From Acanthosepion pharaonis (taxonomy: Eukaryota; Mollusca; Cephalopoda; Sepiida; Sepiidae): DNA of 64,000 bases. The stretch covers positions 768,501 through 832,500 of the forward strand of contig CAHIKZ030000836.1 of assembly GCA_903632075.3 (NCBI GenBank), given 5' to 3'. The notes under the pieces were generated by a model. That model was not told where the DNA came from, searched no databases, and saw only the letters and a program-made list of their open reading frames with translations. Below, piece by piece: positions 11,920 to 22,164 of this stretch. How positions within the stretch are numbered: position 1 is the stretch's first letter; each line of letters starts with the position of its first letter. The position numbers were made by a program, and so were the translations under genes.

Positions 11920-12170
11920 CCCTAGAACACTAACCATGGGTATATAGTACCCAGCGCAATTTTTCCTATTTTTACCTGATTTTCTTACCTAAACAATATT
12001 TTTCAGTTCCTATTAATGTTAACTCAAACTACAAAGATTGAAGTGCCTGCATGTAAAATATTTCAAATAAAGATTAATATTTAATATTTTTTTTGATATT
12101 TTCAAAATCGGGTATGATATACCCATGGTTATTAGTGGTGTGATTTTAATTGACGGTTAGTGTTCTAGGG
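11920..12170. mobile_element. piggyBac-type MITE, 251 bp, TTAA target duplication
   Basis: Perfect terminal inverted repeats CCCTAGAACACTAACC and GGTTAGTGTTCTAGGG, flanked on both sides by TTAA (11916-11919 and 12171-12174). Inside the ends a second inverted pair (ACCATGGGTAT and ATACCCATGGTT) is present. The CCCTAGAA end and TTAA target are diagnostic of the piggyBac superfamily. There is no ORF, so it depends on a transposase elsewhere. Confidence 0.92.
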
Positions 12171-12260
12171 TTAATAAAATATATCAAATATTATACGATT
12201 ATGTTTTCAGATTAGAATTCAGTGAATACATTTGTGTAATGCTACGGACTTACTGATGCG

Positions 12261-12300
<40 letters not shown>

Positions 12301-12316
12301 GTTGGACTGATATGAG

Positions 12317-12358
12317 TTTGTGACCCTGTGTTTCACGCTTTTGCGATCGTCAGACAAA
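12317..12358 (-). ncRNA. Hammerhead ribozyme motif, family A
   Basis: Minus strand, 42 nt: TTTGT stem-I strand, CTGACGA core, short helix II (CGC/GCG, loop AAAA, with a U-U at 10.1-11.1), GAAA, short helix III, GTC cleavage triplet, then ACAAA closing stem I (5 of 5 pairs). Helix III has a mismatch compared with the 18064 copy. Type I with a tiny stem III, as described for Penelope-like elements. Confidence 0.5.
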
Positions 12359-12366
12359 TATCTGAG

Positions 12367-12408
12367 TTTGTCTGACGATCGCAAAATCGTGAAACCCAGG
12401 GTCAAAAA
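12367..12408 (+). ncRNA. Degraded hammerhead motif, family A, head-to-head with 12317
   Basis: Core CTGACGA, GAAA and GTC are intact, but helix II is broken (CGC opposite TCG) and the stem-I 3' strand is AAAAA instead of ACAAA. Downstream is the shared box with TTGAGCGCTTTCTAATAAG (about 12449-12467). Confidence 0.4.
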
Positions 12409-12514
12409 CTCACATCAATCCAACCAAATATGTTAGCTCTATTTCTATTGAGCGCTTTCTAATAAGTACCGCGCATATAATATATAAATAATTATATATT
12501 TATATTTTATATAC

Positions 12515-12609
<95 letters not shown>

Positions 12610-13194
12610 ACAAATATAACTACGTTGAAATTAATCAACTCTAATTACAATAACGATATGATTAGCATAAAGCATCTTATATCTTCGCTCATGTAATTTT
12701 TGTCGAAATAAAATCCGCTTTTCTTATGATGCCACTGATCAGCCAATCAAAATTACCCAGACTGTCTTCTGTATTTATCCTTTATTTATCTCAAGGGTAA
12801 AAGACTTTCACATTTTATTTGCGAAACGTTTTGAAAAATTGTTAAAGTTTCGCTCTCCTCGATTTTTGTTCCAAGAAGAATGTCAACAACCTGTTCATTT
12901 AAAATTCAGAAAGCTGACAGTAGTTCTCGAAAAGTTTTCCAAGAACCATTTTATTTTCCTTTCCTTCTTGTCATTTGTAGTTTATATTGACTACCTTTTC
13001 TTTTTCTGTGCCTGCCATTCGTTCTTGAGTCTATTCATGATTCCATATCTAGCCTAGAAGATGTCGTTTTAATAAAAGGAAAACGTAGATAATTCACTCA
13101 GACGAAGATGAACGTAATATTTATTTTGAATAATACAAAAATATGACACAAGGCCAAAAGGAGAGATAAGTGAGAGACTTTTTTCTTTTTTTTA

Positions 13195-13900
13195 AGCATT
13201 TCACCCCAAGCAAGACGAGAAGCCACTAGGATGCAAGGGGTTACAGAAAATTTGGAGCAAGATCAGATAGGAGTGATAGAAGAAATGATGAGGAGAAGGA
13301 TAGTAGATAGAACAAGGCAACTGGAGATGTCGATTGACATTACATTTAAATAGTTGGAGATTATAGCTCTCAGGGAAACTGGAATAGGGAATGGAGTTCC
13401 ACAGGCGAGAGGTGCGTGACATGAAGCTATTGGAGTGGAAGAGACGGCTACATTTAGGAGTTTCGACAGTGAAAGGGTGAGAGCGGGATGCCAGCCTCGT
13501 AGGGCGCTTGAACTCAGTCTGGGAACCAGCGAATGCAGCTCCTCGGAGCAATTGCCATGAAAGTATTTGTAAAAAAGACAGAGAGAGGCGACGGCGCGTC
13601 TTTGAAAGAATGGCTGTAGACGAGATGTCAGAACAGGGCCAATTATATTGCATATCCGCCTCTGAAGCTTATCAAGAACCACGAGGCAAATAGAAGGGGC
13701 TCCAGACCATATATGGCAGCAATACTCCATGCAAGGGCGAATTGTTGATCTGTTGATCTGGAGGATCGCTTCCCGGCACAGGGAAACAACTTTCCTTGCG
13801 GTGAAATTACTGACCCAAACATATCACAGTATTCCTTACACCAAAACAAAACATTCTTACTTAACATCCTTACTACACCTACCATAATACCTCAGAGTCT
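13195..13900 (-). pseudogene. CR1/Jockey-like LINE, C-terminal RT fragment
   Basis: The minus strand encodes a post-catalytic RT tail: YCCHIWSGAP, LDKLQRRICN, SLCLFYKYFHGNCSEEL in one frame, then after a shift near 13500 RSHPFTVE and FMSRTSRLWNSIPYSSFPES. These are the order and motifs of CR1/Jockey-type reverse transcriptase C-termini. The catalytic YADD region is absent. It sits in the ~960 bp that separates the two direct duplication copies. Confidence 0.8.
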
Positions 13901-14002
13901 CTATGTAGTCTTAAATAGTTCCCACATGTATAAAGGTGAAAGTACCGTGACCTACGAATTCCGTGTGGTTAATGTACGATCAAACTATTTCAGTGCATCA
14001 CC

Positions 14003-14230
14003 TGCTCATATATATATATTTAGTTGGACTGATATGAGTTTGTGACCCTGTGTTTCACGCTTTTGCGATCGTCAGACAAATATCTGAGTTTTCGCAAAAT
14101 CGTGAAACCCAGGGTCAAAAACTCACATCAATCCAACCAAATATGTTAGCTCTATCTCTATTGAGCGCTTTCTAATAAGTACCGCGCATATAATATATAA
14201 ATAATTATATATTTATATTTATATACACAC

Positions 14231-14294
<64 letters not shown>

Positions 14295-14724
14295 CAAATA
14301 CAACTACGTTGAAATTAATAAACTCTAATTACAATAACGATATGATTAGCATAAAGCGTCTTATATCTTCGCTCATGTAATTTTTGTCGAAATAAAATCC
14401 GCTTTTCTTATGATGCCACTGATCAGCCAATCAAAATTACCCAGACTGTCTTCTGTATTTATCCTTTATTTATCTCAAGGGTAAAAAGACTTTCACATTT
14501 TATTTGCGAAACGTTTTGAAAAATTGTTAAAGTTTCGCTCTCCTCGATTTTTGTTCCAAGAAGAATGTCAACAACCTGTTCATTTAAAATTCAGAAAGCT
14601 GACAGTAGTCCTCGAAAAGTTTTCCAAGAACCATTTTATTTTCCTTTCCTTCTTGTCATTTGTAGTTTATATTGACTACCTTTTCTTTTTCTGTGCCTGC
14701 CATTCGTTCTTGAGTCTATTCATG
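14003..14724 (+). repeat. Long direct duplication, copy 2
   Basis: Partner of 12260-13039. The second hammerhead core of the pair has lost about 12 bp (near 14090), and the internal TA array (14234-14290) is shorter. The high identity suggests a recent event. Confidence 0.92.
14039..14080 (-). ncRNA. Hammerhead ribozyme motif, family A (duplicated copy)
   Basis: Same 42 nt as 12317-12358: stem I 5 of 5 pairs, CTGACGA, GAAA and GTC all kept. Confidence 0.5.
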
Positions 14725-15371
14725 TAACTTATTTCTCTTCTACTGATCTTCTTTTAATAAGTAAAAGCAGTCGACATTTTTTTATTAATTCATAGCAAAC
14801 AACCATCTTTAAAGTGTCACTCACTTACGTCCCCTTTTGCCTGAAATAATTCTGTAAATCCCATAACTTAGATTTGAAAGACATTTTCTTTAAAAACGAA
14901 AAACACGCTCCGAATACTGACATTTTTTTCCTTTTTAGACGATTTCCCTGCGTTTTTATGGCAGCTGACGGTCAGTTAAGCTTGATGGGTGCCAGACATG
15001 CATGCAGTGATGTTTGGCTTCGAAGAATCAATTCACTATTCGATGCTGACGTCTGACAAGAAATAACAGCTTGCAGAACCATCGATTTGAATGAAGTGTC
15101 ACAGACATTGACAAGACGGGAATTATAAATGCTAATGTCATTTCTAGGTTTTAATTTTTTTTTCTCATTTGCTTTTCCTTTTTGTACACGGATTAAATAT
15201 TATTCTCGATTTATTAAAATATATATTTAAAATGCGATTTCCTTCTTGAAAAATTCAGCTGCAAGGTTTGACCTCGAATGGTAACGATTTCATTTTTTCT
15301 TCTTTTTGGGTTTTAGCGGACATTTTTTCTCTTTCAAGATATGTATTAATTCGAATCGTATTAAACACTTT

Positions 15372-15373
<2 letters not shown>

Positions 15374-15449
<76 letters not shown>
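15374..15449. repeat. (TA)n(TAGA)n compound microsatellite
   Basis: About 32 bp of TA followed by about 45 bp of TAGA. The same compound structure appears at 15602-15669. Confidence 0.95.
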
Positions 15450-15452
<3 letters not shown>

Positions 15453-15598
15453 TTAGAGGTAAAAAATACATATGCAAAATATATAAATATATATACATAG
15501 TTGCATACACATACATGTATATTTTTTTAATAAAAAATTCAAGAGGATAGAATCCAGGATAGAATCGTAAATACGATCCAATAGTGTTTAAGCCTTTT

Positions 15599-15601
<3 letters not shown>

Positions 15602-15647
<46 letters not shown>

Positions 15648-15885
15648 TAGATAGATAGATAGATAGATAACCATACTCGTTTCGAAAAACCCTCGAATTT
15701 TTGATTTGCCAATAATCAGATCAATCTCGAGGGAAAAAAAGGTTTTAAAAAAAAGAAAGAGCTACAAACATGAAAGTCTGTCGAAAAAAATCGTACAGAT
15801 GCAGGTTTGAAGCCCAAAGAAAAAACCTCGATACGAGTAAACAACTAAGAAAAGAGCTCAATACAACGGTAGAGCAGATGTGTAG

Positions 15886-15926
<41 letters not shown>

Positions 15927-15988
15927 ACTAATATATATATATATATAAACAACTAACTAACAAAAGAGCTCAATACAACCGTAGAGCA

Positions 15989-16029
<41 letters not shown>
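15602..16029. repeat. Cluster of (TA)n and (TAGA)n arrays with a duplicated spacer
   Basis: Arrays at 15602-15669, 15890-15921 and 15992-16029. The phrase AGAGCTCAATACAAC followed by GTAGAGCAGATGT occurs twice (15852 and 15964), each time followed by (TA)n. Confidence 0.85.
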
Positions 16030-16031
<2 letters not shown>

Positions 16032-16139
16032 TACTTTTTCTGTATATGAGTCATGGAGGTGTTATGATTTCTTTACTGATCACATATTTATCAACCAGCC
16101 TGTTAATATATTTGTTGATCTATATACCATTCCCTTTAT

Positions 16140-16400
16140 GCGTATAGTGATGTCGTTAGAGTAATGGCTATCGGCGTTGAAAGTGAAATTGCCGGTTGGA
16201 GTTCAAATGCCGGTCGATCATGTATCGTTCACTTCGCACTTATATCCTTCGAGAAGGCATGAATCCTTCTTTCTTTATTTATGGACTGAATGGCAGGGCA
16301 GACTGTGCTCGCTTGCGTAGACTGGTAGCCAGTCTAGGAGAATGAATTCTCAGCATTCGAACTTGAGGCCGACTGTTTGAACGTTTCGTGTATCACTCTG
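16140..16400 (+). repeat. tRNA-derived SINE
   Basis: Head GATGTCGTTAGAGTAATGGC with a B-box-like GGAGTTCAAATGCC, body GAGAAGGCATGAATCCTTCT and GGTAGCCAGTCTAGGAGAAT. Same family as 8575. Confidence 0.7.
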
Positions 16401-16599
16401 CCCCATTTCTCTGTTATCAGTTCTCCCGAAATAATTGTGGCTGGTTGTACACAAGCCTTTAACACATCAATCAAATCATATGTATGGATAGACGAGTCGT
16501 TCAGTTCTAAATTGAACTACTAGGCCCTCAAACGTCGAGATCGAGCGGAGAATTATATCTAGATAGATAGAAAGATATACGGAATAATAATAATAATAA

Positions 16600-16765
16600 T
16601 ATAAGAACCCAGTCTGTCCTCCTATTTACCCATAGCTGGGGGGAGAAGAGAATTCACACCTTTCCCAAGGGTATTATCACGTAAGTGAATGTAATGGATT
16701 CGAATGGAATTCGAGCTTGGCTCTCCGAATCCTCAATCTAAGCCGCTATCTATTACTCCATATTC
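16600..16765 (-). repeat. tRNA-derived SINE, minus strand, partial
   Basis: The reverse complement of AAGAACCCAGTCTGTCCTCC, CCCATAGCTGGGGGGAGAAG and TTTCCCAAGGGTATTA gives the SINE body, with the head (GGAATTCGAGCTTGG region) at the right. Confidence 0.7.
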
Positions 16766-16889
16766 ACTCTTGAATATTTTTATCCATTTCTTAGAATCTA
16801 ATGTCCGTATGATGCCAGTTTTTTTTATATTTTATAAGAACTAAGAAGGGAGATAAAACCCAATTTCTAGAGAAATAGGTTAAATAAAA

Positions 16890-17115
16890 CACATTTGACA
16901 AGCGAATTATGCAAAATAGAAAAAGACAAAATTATTCGTACAATATGAAAAATAACAATTTTCACCATACTAATAGTCAGTAGCATGACCTCTCATCTTT
17001 ATAACTGGCTGCAATCGTTTGTTTTGTAAAGTTTTTGATGAAATTTCGACAAGTCCTTCCTGGAAATTTCTTCCATTCTTCAATGTTATAATTCCTGAAG
17101 ATTTTGGGTAACCGA
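16890..17115 (-). pseudogene. Tc1-like transposase C-terminal remnant
   Basis: The minus strand reads with stops as the end of a Tc1 transposase: EEWKKFPGRTCRNFIK followed by a TKQTIAASYKDERSCY-like tail, where intact Tc1 proteins have W(K)xIPxxTCxxLVxSMPRRLQAVIxAxG. No TIR found; the (TA)n at 17129-17191 may mark the end. Confidence 0.55.
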
Positions 17116-17124
17116 CGACTTATT

Positions 17125-17128
<4 letters not shown>

Positions 17129-17191
<63 letters not shown>
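17129..17191. repeat. (TA)n microsatellite
   Basis: 63 bp of TA, followed at once by a family E foldback half (17195-17400). Confidence 0.95.
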
Positions 17192-17194
<3 letters not shown>

Positions 17195-17195
<1 letters not shown>

Positions 17196-17400
17196 GTATA
17201 CGGAATGAATTCAATAACCAAAAAATACTATTCTTAAAAGAGTGCTCAATACAGAGTAGAGCGAATATAATTATTTATTCAAAATTATAACATAAATATG
17301 TTATAAAATCGCTACAAAAATAGCCATTTTGTTTCAACACCTCTGGTGTCTTATCCACTGATGATGTTGAATGTAGAATAAATATATTAAACCATCACAT
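17195..17400 (-). repeat. Family E Penelope-like half element
   Basis: Matches 33010-33240 in order: GAATGAATTCAATAACCA, TTCTTAAAAGAGTGCTCAAT, then the hammerhead-like block (TAGCCATTTTGTTTCAACAC, about 17309-17360). Stem I and the core are mutated here. Confidence 0.6.
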
Positions 17401-17995
17401 ATGTTCATTGGCTACACATGCTTTAGAAGATATCATTTACTTTCAGAGAACTTCGACATTGCATTGAAACTTGGATCAAAGTAAAAGCGCCTCCCGACAG
17501 GAATTACAGCATTTACTTTTGATGACACTTTCAGTCTGGAAGCTGAGAGTTGTTAATTTCCAAAAACCACACCCCGTCTTCATTGGCAATAAAGGTGGTA
17601 AGAAATGGAGCAGAAGAATCCATTGGAAGTGAAAATGGCTACAATTGAAAAAAAAAAAACAGGAAAAAATGAAAAAAAAAAGGGTAAAGGTTAAGGAGGG
17701 AATGTAAAGTGAAAAAGAAAAAGAAAAAAAAATGAGGGAACCACGTCATTCTACACATACGCACAGACAGGCGTATGGGACAAGATGTGCAGAACAAGAC
17801 ACAGTCACATGCGCACCAACAGATAGAGTAAGAGAAGAAAAAGATCTTGAACCAATGAAAAGTTCATATAAAAAAGAAAAATAAGCAGTCAATTGCTAAT
17901 ACCGTTGACGAGTGAATGTAGTATTTCCCGGAGGCTCTATCTCGAAAATCTGAAGTCGGGATACTGAAGATAACAATCAGCTAAGTGAAAACTTT

Positions 17996-17997
<2 letters not shown>

Positions 17998-18047
<50 letters not shown>

Positions 18048-18110
18048 GTTGGATTGATGTGAGTTTGTGACCCCGGGTTTCACGCTTTTGCGATCGTCAG
18101 ACAAAGTGAT
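17998..18110 (-). repeat. (TA)n plus family A element end
   Basis: (TA)n at 17998-18044 followed by TTGGTTGGATTGATGTGAG and the best hammerhead copy (18064-18105). The partial plus-strand partner is at 18633-18760. Confidence 0.75.
18064..18105 (-). ncRNA. Hammerhead ribozyme motif, family A (best copy)
   Basis: Minus strand, 42 nt. Stem I TTTGT/ACAAA pairs fully; core CTGACGA; helix II CGC-AAAA-GCG closed by a U-U; GAAA; helix III ACC/GGT around a short C/G loop; cleavage triplet GTC. It satisfies the CUGANGA/GAAA/UH consensus. Compact type I forms of this kind are known from Penelope-like pLTRs and retrozymes. The U-U at 10.1-11.1, where G-C is usual, lowers certainty of activity. Confidence 0.62.
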
Positions 18111-18632
18111 TAATTTTTTTTTTTAATTTTGGGTTTATGTAGATTGCGTGTATTGGTGTTATTATGGAATTGGGGGCGGGGATCGTCGTCCTGATGTCAC
18201 TCATGCTAACGCAAACATAGATGCATGTCCGTACACCCGATGAGGTACGCAGACACACATACACATTCGCTTGTCCATCGGGGCTCATACAGATATAAAC
18301 GTATGTGGACAGTTTGGGATTTGACATATGTATGTATATGGGTGGTGTTGTCTCTATACATACGCATTTGTATGTTGAAATTCAAAGATCGGAAGTGTAG
18401 TGAAAATTTCTCGTGGATGTATACATGTCAGCAATCGGAGCATTTTTCTATTTTTTCGCTGAATAATATTTTCTCGCATGCCCGTATATACGTGTTGTGG
18501 AGTCTGTGTAAAATTATGATTGGTAAAAATTGCTATTATTTTTATTTCTAATTTTTGTAAAGTTCCTTTGTTATTATTTTAAAGCTGGTTATTTTCTTGT
18601 TTTTGATGACTGTGTATATGTAACTGGTAGAA

Positions 18633-18760
18633 ATTTCAGTTTGCAAAAGCGTGAAACCCAGGGTCACAAACTCACATCAATCCAACCAAATATGTTAGCT
18701 CTATCTCTGATATTGAGCGCTTTCTAATAACTACCGTGCATATATAATATATAAATAATT
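18633..18760 (+). repeat. Family A element, 3' part on plus strand
   Basis: Keeps AAAAGCGTGAAACCCAGGGT, CACAAACTCACATCAATCC and the downstream box (CTATCTCTGATATTGAGCGC), but lacks the CTGACGA half. With 18064 it forms an inverted pair about 500 bp apart. Confidence 0.7.
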
Positions 18761-18781
18761 ATATATATATATATAATTATT

Positions 18782-18783
<2 letters not shown>

Positions 18784-18871
<88 letters not shown>
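18784..18871. repeat. (AC)n(AT)n microsatellite
   Basis: AC to 18811, then AT to 18871. It borders the left TIR of the next element. Confidence 0.95.
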
Positions 18872-18872
<1 letters not shown>

Positions 18873-18873
<1 letters not shown>

Positions 18874-19793
18874 AGGTATAACAGCAAGATTGTCCAAATC
18901 GCATAAAAGCAAAATTGTCCATTTTTATTAAGCTTTGAACTGTTGTTATATTTTTAGAAATGATTAAACATATCTTACTCGAATTCCCTAAGGTTTTTAT
19001 CATAACATTGGAATTTACTTTGTGTAATATGAATGTATAATTACTCTCCAAGCTTAACTGAAGAATCGTGATGAAATCGATCATAAACGAAAATGACGTG
19101 TTCATCATTCATAGCTAAGAATCAAAAGCTCAGGAAGTATTGAATTAAAATTCAAACATATATATTTCAGGATATTTTTCAACTTATTGATGACCTTCGC
19201 CCTCTCTAAATTTTTAACTTTCTGTCCTGGAGTAACAAGATGCCTCACACGTTTCACCTACGACTTCATTTTCACTGCTCTTTGGACTGTCATAAGCGAA
19301 ACTCCTCTCTCACGTGCCAAAGGTCATATGGATTAATTTGGATCTGTTGTAATTGATCTCTTTAGGTCTAAGTTGAAATGATGACCCCCCCCTTGCTGTT
19401 GTGACCTCCTGATCCAGCTTCACCCTCTACTGTATTTTTTAAACTTATTCATCGTCCTCTTGATGGTTCTTGAATGGACTTTGAAGATCGAAACGAGAGT
19501 ATGAATGTATGTCCCATTACTGAAGGCCTGAATGATCTTTTCCTTCTCCCCATTGCTCAATTTGGAAGACAGTATGTCTAACACTAAACAATTTATCTCC
19601 CTGATCTCTTTTTAGCTTAATAACTCAAAGGGTTTCAGTGCTTCTTACGAAAAATGATGTCACGATAGCTAAACGTCTTGTCGGAAAAGCAGGGAAAAAG
19701 ATACATTTAGTAGTTTTTCAGATATTAAATATTTTGTGGGATGGATAATTATGCAGTTACCCGAGTTGGAGAATTTTGCTATTACACCCGGTA
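18873..19793 (-). mobile_element. Degenerate Tc1-like transposon with both TIRs
   Basis: Ends CCAGGTATAACAGCAA at the left and, in reverse complement, CCGGGTGTAATAGCAA at the right, each next to TA. The minus strand from about 19570 reads SNGEKEKIIQAFSNGTYIHT, an N-terminal HTH of a Tc1/mariner transposase, continuing with stops. The same family occurs at 21880-22155, 56425-57015 and (one end) 58430-58660. Confidence 0.75.
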
Positions 19794-19796
19794 TAT

Positions 19797-19955
19797 ATAG
19801 TGATTTTCCAAGCGTAGCTTAGATGTGGCACAAGGCCGAAAGTATGGGGCACCCAGTGAGGATCGACCTCACTATTCAGTCGTAATTGTTCTAGCCAGAC
19901 AAGCTTGCTAACCATTACACCGCCTCGAGGTGCCTCGGTATACATACACCCGGTA
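19797..19955 (-). repeat. tRNA-derived SINE, GGTGTAATGGTTAGC head
   Basis: Minus strand: A-box-like GGTGTAATGGTTAGCAAGCT, B-box-like GAGGTCGATCCTCACTGGGT, then CATACTTTCGGCCTTGTGCC. The head is close to a functional tRNA promoter in both boxes. A related piece is at 43295-43400. Confidence 0.72.
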
Positions 19956-20059
19956 TATATACATACATACATATATATATAAAATATATATGAATATATA
20001 TATATATATATACATACATACACATACATATATATATATAAATTTCCAAGAGAATTCAG

Positions 20060-20205
20060 GTAGAACTCAATTGGAATCGCAATCACGATCGAATAAATCA
20101 GACCTACAAATTCAAAAAGACTTTTTGAATTTGTAGGTCTGATGAATTGGATCGTAATTACGATTCCAATGTAAGAAATTATAACCATGGAATATTAGTG
20201 TTCAA

Positions 20206-20254
<49 letters not shown>
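20060..20254. repeat. Foldback with CTGATGA core plus (TA)n
   Basis: Perfect inverted pair around 20127 (AGACCTACAAATTCAAAAAG against its complement). The right half carries CTGATGA at 20140-20146, a long hairpin (ATTGG/CCAAT, ATCGTAA/TTACGAT) and GAAA after a 4-base gap, then ATATTAGTGTTCAAGC and (TA)n at 20209-20254. It resembles the hammerhead families but stems I and III are unclear. Confidence 0.6.
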
Positions 20255-20256
<2 letters not shown>

Positions 20257-20284
20257 CTTACCGCGAAATTTTAGTAAGGCATGT

Positions 20285-20890
20285 GCTTCAAATGCTTCTA
20301 ATCTTCTTCTTCTGTGCCGTATCTCTTGAGGGCGTTTAAGATCACGATTATCCACACTACCCTGTCATTTGAAACTCTTTGTAATTTTTTTATCTCTTCT
20401 AAACCCGTTTCTGTCATCCATTTACTCGTTAAGTAGGTTATGCGCCGTTTTCCTCTATTCCTGTTGCCTTCAGTATGCCCTGTGAGTGTCAAGTTTTCCA
20501 GTCCTTCTTTCCTCATTATGTACCCTAGAAGTTTCAAATGACACTTCATGATGTTTATTATAAGCGCCATTTTTTCCATTTTCACTAAAACTTCATCGTT
20601 ACTCACATTTTGAGTTCATGATATTCACAGTATCCTTCTGTAGAACCACGTTTCTGGTGCCTCAAGTCATCTATGAGGTTATTTAAAGCAGAAGCATATT
20701 TCAGAACTCATTGCCATATAGAAGGACTGATATTGTCAAACAGTTAAGTGTCTTGTCTTTCCAGCGAAATTTTCTTGTTTCTTAATATTTTGCTTAACTT
20801 TTGTAAGGCAACTTTTGCTGTCATATCTGAATAAAGTGTCGCTGCCGACACTTGAGTTTGAACATAGATTGTCAATGAGCAAACACAGGC
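20285..20890 (-). pseudogene. RTE-like LINE, C-terminal RT fragment
   Basis: The minus strand has a clean 102-codon stretch with LKLLGYIMRKEGLENLTLTG, GKRRITYLTSKWM, LQRVSNDRVVWIIVILNALK, the typical tail of octopus RTE-type endonuclease-reverse transcriptases. Weaker similarity continues upstream to about 20890 with stops. No catalytic motif. Confidence 0.75.
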
Positions 20891-21224
20891 GATCCCATTA
20901 TTGAATTAGGTAGACCACATGAGCATAGAGAAAACGCATATATAGGAAGTCGCGTGACGGCTAGCTGATCGCTATTTCTAGTCTATCCTCTATTACTATT
21001 CGGATCGCTTTTTCTACTCTATCCTCTTTTACTATACGGACTGCTATTCTCTACACTATTCACTATCCTGTTCCTTTATTTGCATCACTATACGAATTAC
21101 TATTCGGTGGTTACTTTACTAGTGAGTATTATCGAGCAAGTGCTATTATTGCGAGTTATATTCAAAGGCGTCTGACACCAGCATTGATCAAGAGCGTACT
21201 ATAGTTATATCTGCGAGCACTACA

Positions 21225-21515
21225 AACGTGACAACGAGTCTTCGTTGGCATCCCAAAAGTGACAACAAGTATTCGTCGACATCACGGAAGTAACAACGAG
21301 TATTCGTCGGCATCACAGAAGTGACAACGAGTATTCTTTGACATCACAAAAGTGACAACGAGTATTCGTCGGCATCACAGAAGTGACAGCGCGTATTCGT
21401 TGCCATCCCATAAGCGACAACGAGTAGTCGTCGGCATCACAGAAGTGACAACGCGTATTCGTTGGCATCCCAAAAGTGATAACAAGTATTCCTTGGCATC
21501 CCAAAATTACGCTAA
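21225..21515. repeat. 31 bp minisatellite, array 1
   Basis: About nine units of 31 bp with the pattern GTGACAACGAGTATTCGT then TGGCATCCCAAAA, varying at a few positions (GGCATCACAGAA subtype common). 31 is not a multiple of 3, so the ORFs crossing it are chance. The same unit forms a second array at 28490-28912. Confidence 0.9.
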
Positions 21516-21529
21516 TACTCCTTTGGGTT

Positions 21530-21890
21530 TAGGTGGCCCATTTATTTATTCTCTGTGAAAACACTTCCCAAATGTTTAGATTCTTGTACTTGATTGATTT
21601 TTGTATTTCTTCAATTTGTAATAATTCTTGTTGGGCTGCTTCTGTTGCGAACGGCCATGCATTGTCTTCTTGCAATTGATGTTTAGTCCTTTCTTCTAGA
21701 TTTCCTTCACTACGTTCTGTAGATCTTGTAGTTTCCTTTTTGTTATAGCTATCAACATGTATCATCTGCAAATATTATGTTTTTAGGATTGTGGAAGCAA
21801 ATAATGAATGCTGGTAAGATATCTAATTCTCTCAGAACTGATTCACTGTAAAGGTTGAAAATGGAAGACAGTGTTTGAATATTGGTACCA
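21530..21890 (-). pseudogene. RTE-like LINE RT core fragment (FADDT)
   Basis: Minus strand: LYSESVLRELDILPAF, then NIIFADDT (the catalytic A/C motif, usually YADDT), then with shifts MLIAITKRKLQDLQNVVKE and GLNINCKKT. Order and spacing match the RT palm of RTE-type LINEs. The upstream end is fused in frame to a Tc1-like HTH segment at about 21880. Confidence 0.75.
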
Positions 21891-22155
21891 TTACTGAAAG
21901 CCTGAATTATCTTTTTCCTCTCACCATTGCTCATTTGGTGTGAGAGTGGATCTGACAAAAACATTTTTAACCTGCCATTTGTTTAGCTTAATAAATAAAA
22001 GCTTTTTTCAGTGATTCTTCCAACAAATGGTGTCAAGATGGCTAAATGCCTTATCTGAAAACCTAGAAAAAAGAAATTCAATTCGTTTAGTGTTTTCTTT
22101 TTTGGATATTAAACATTTTGCGCGATGGACAATTTCGCTGTGGCACTCAGTATAT
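21880..22155 (-). pseudogene. Tc1-like element N-terminal end, truncated
   Basis: Minus strand from about 21925: MSNGERKKIIQAFSNGTNIQ and TLSSIFN, the same HTH start as 18873-19793 and 56425-57015. The 5' UTR and TIR-like end reach 22155 (GCGCGATGGACAATTTCG region). The transposase stops abruptly at the junction with LINE sequence. Confidence 0.65.
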
Positions 22156-22164
22156 AAGTTTTAT

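Larger units (their letters stand above)
12260..13039 (+). repeat. Long direct duplication, copy 1
   Basis: About 780 bp repeated at 14003-14724 with very few changes outside the TA arrays. It contains (TA)n, a head-to-head hammerhead pair, a second (TA)n (12522-12607) and ~430 bp of unique-looking sequence with the 12839 ORF, repeated almost exactly at 14524. The ORF has no recognised domain. Confidence 0.92.

Noticed and set aside
12839..13057. 72-codon ORF repeated at 14524 as a conserved gene
   Set aside because: Its conservation is explained by the recent duplication of the whole segment; no domain recognised and the copies end in different frames.
19797..19955. Functional tRNA gene
   Set aside because: A and B boxes are good but no complete cloverleaf closes and the sequence continues into a SINE body; the same holds for the other tRNA-like heads.
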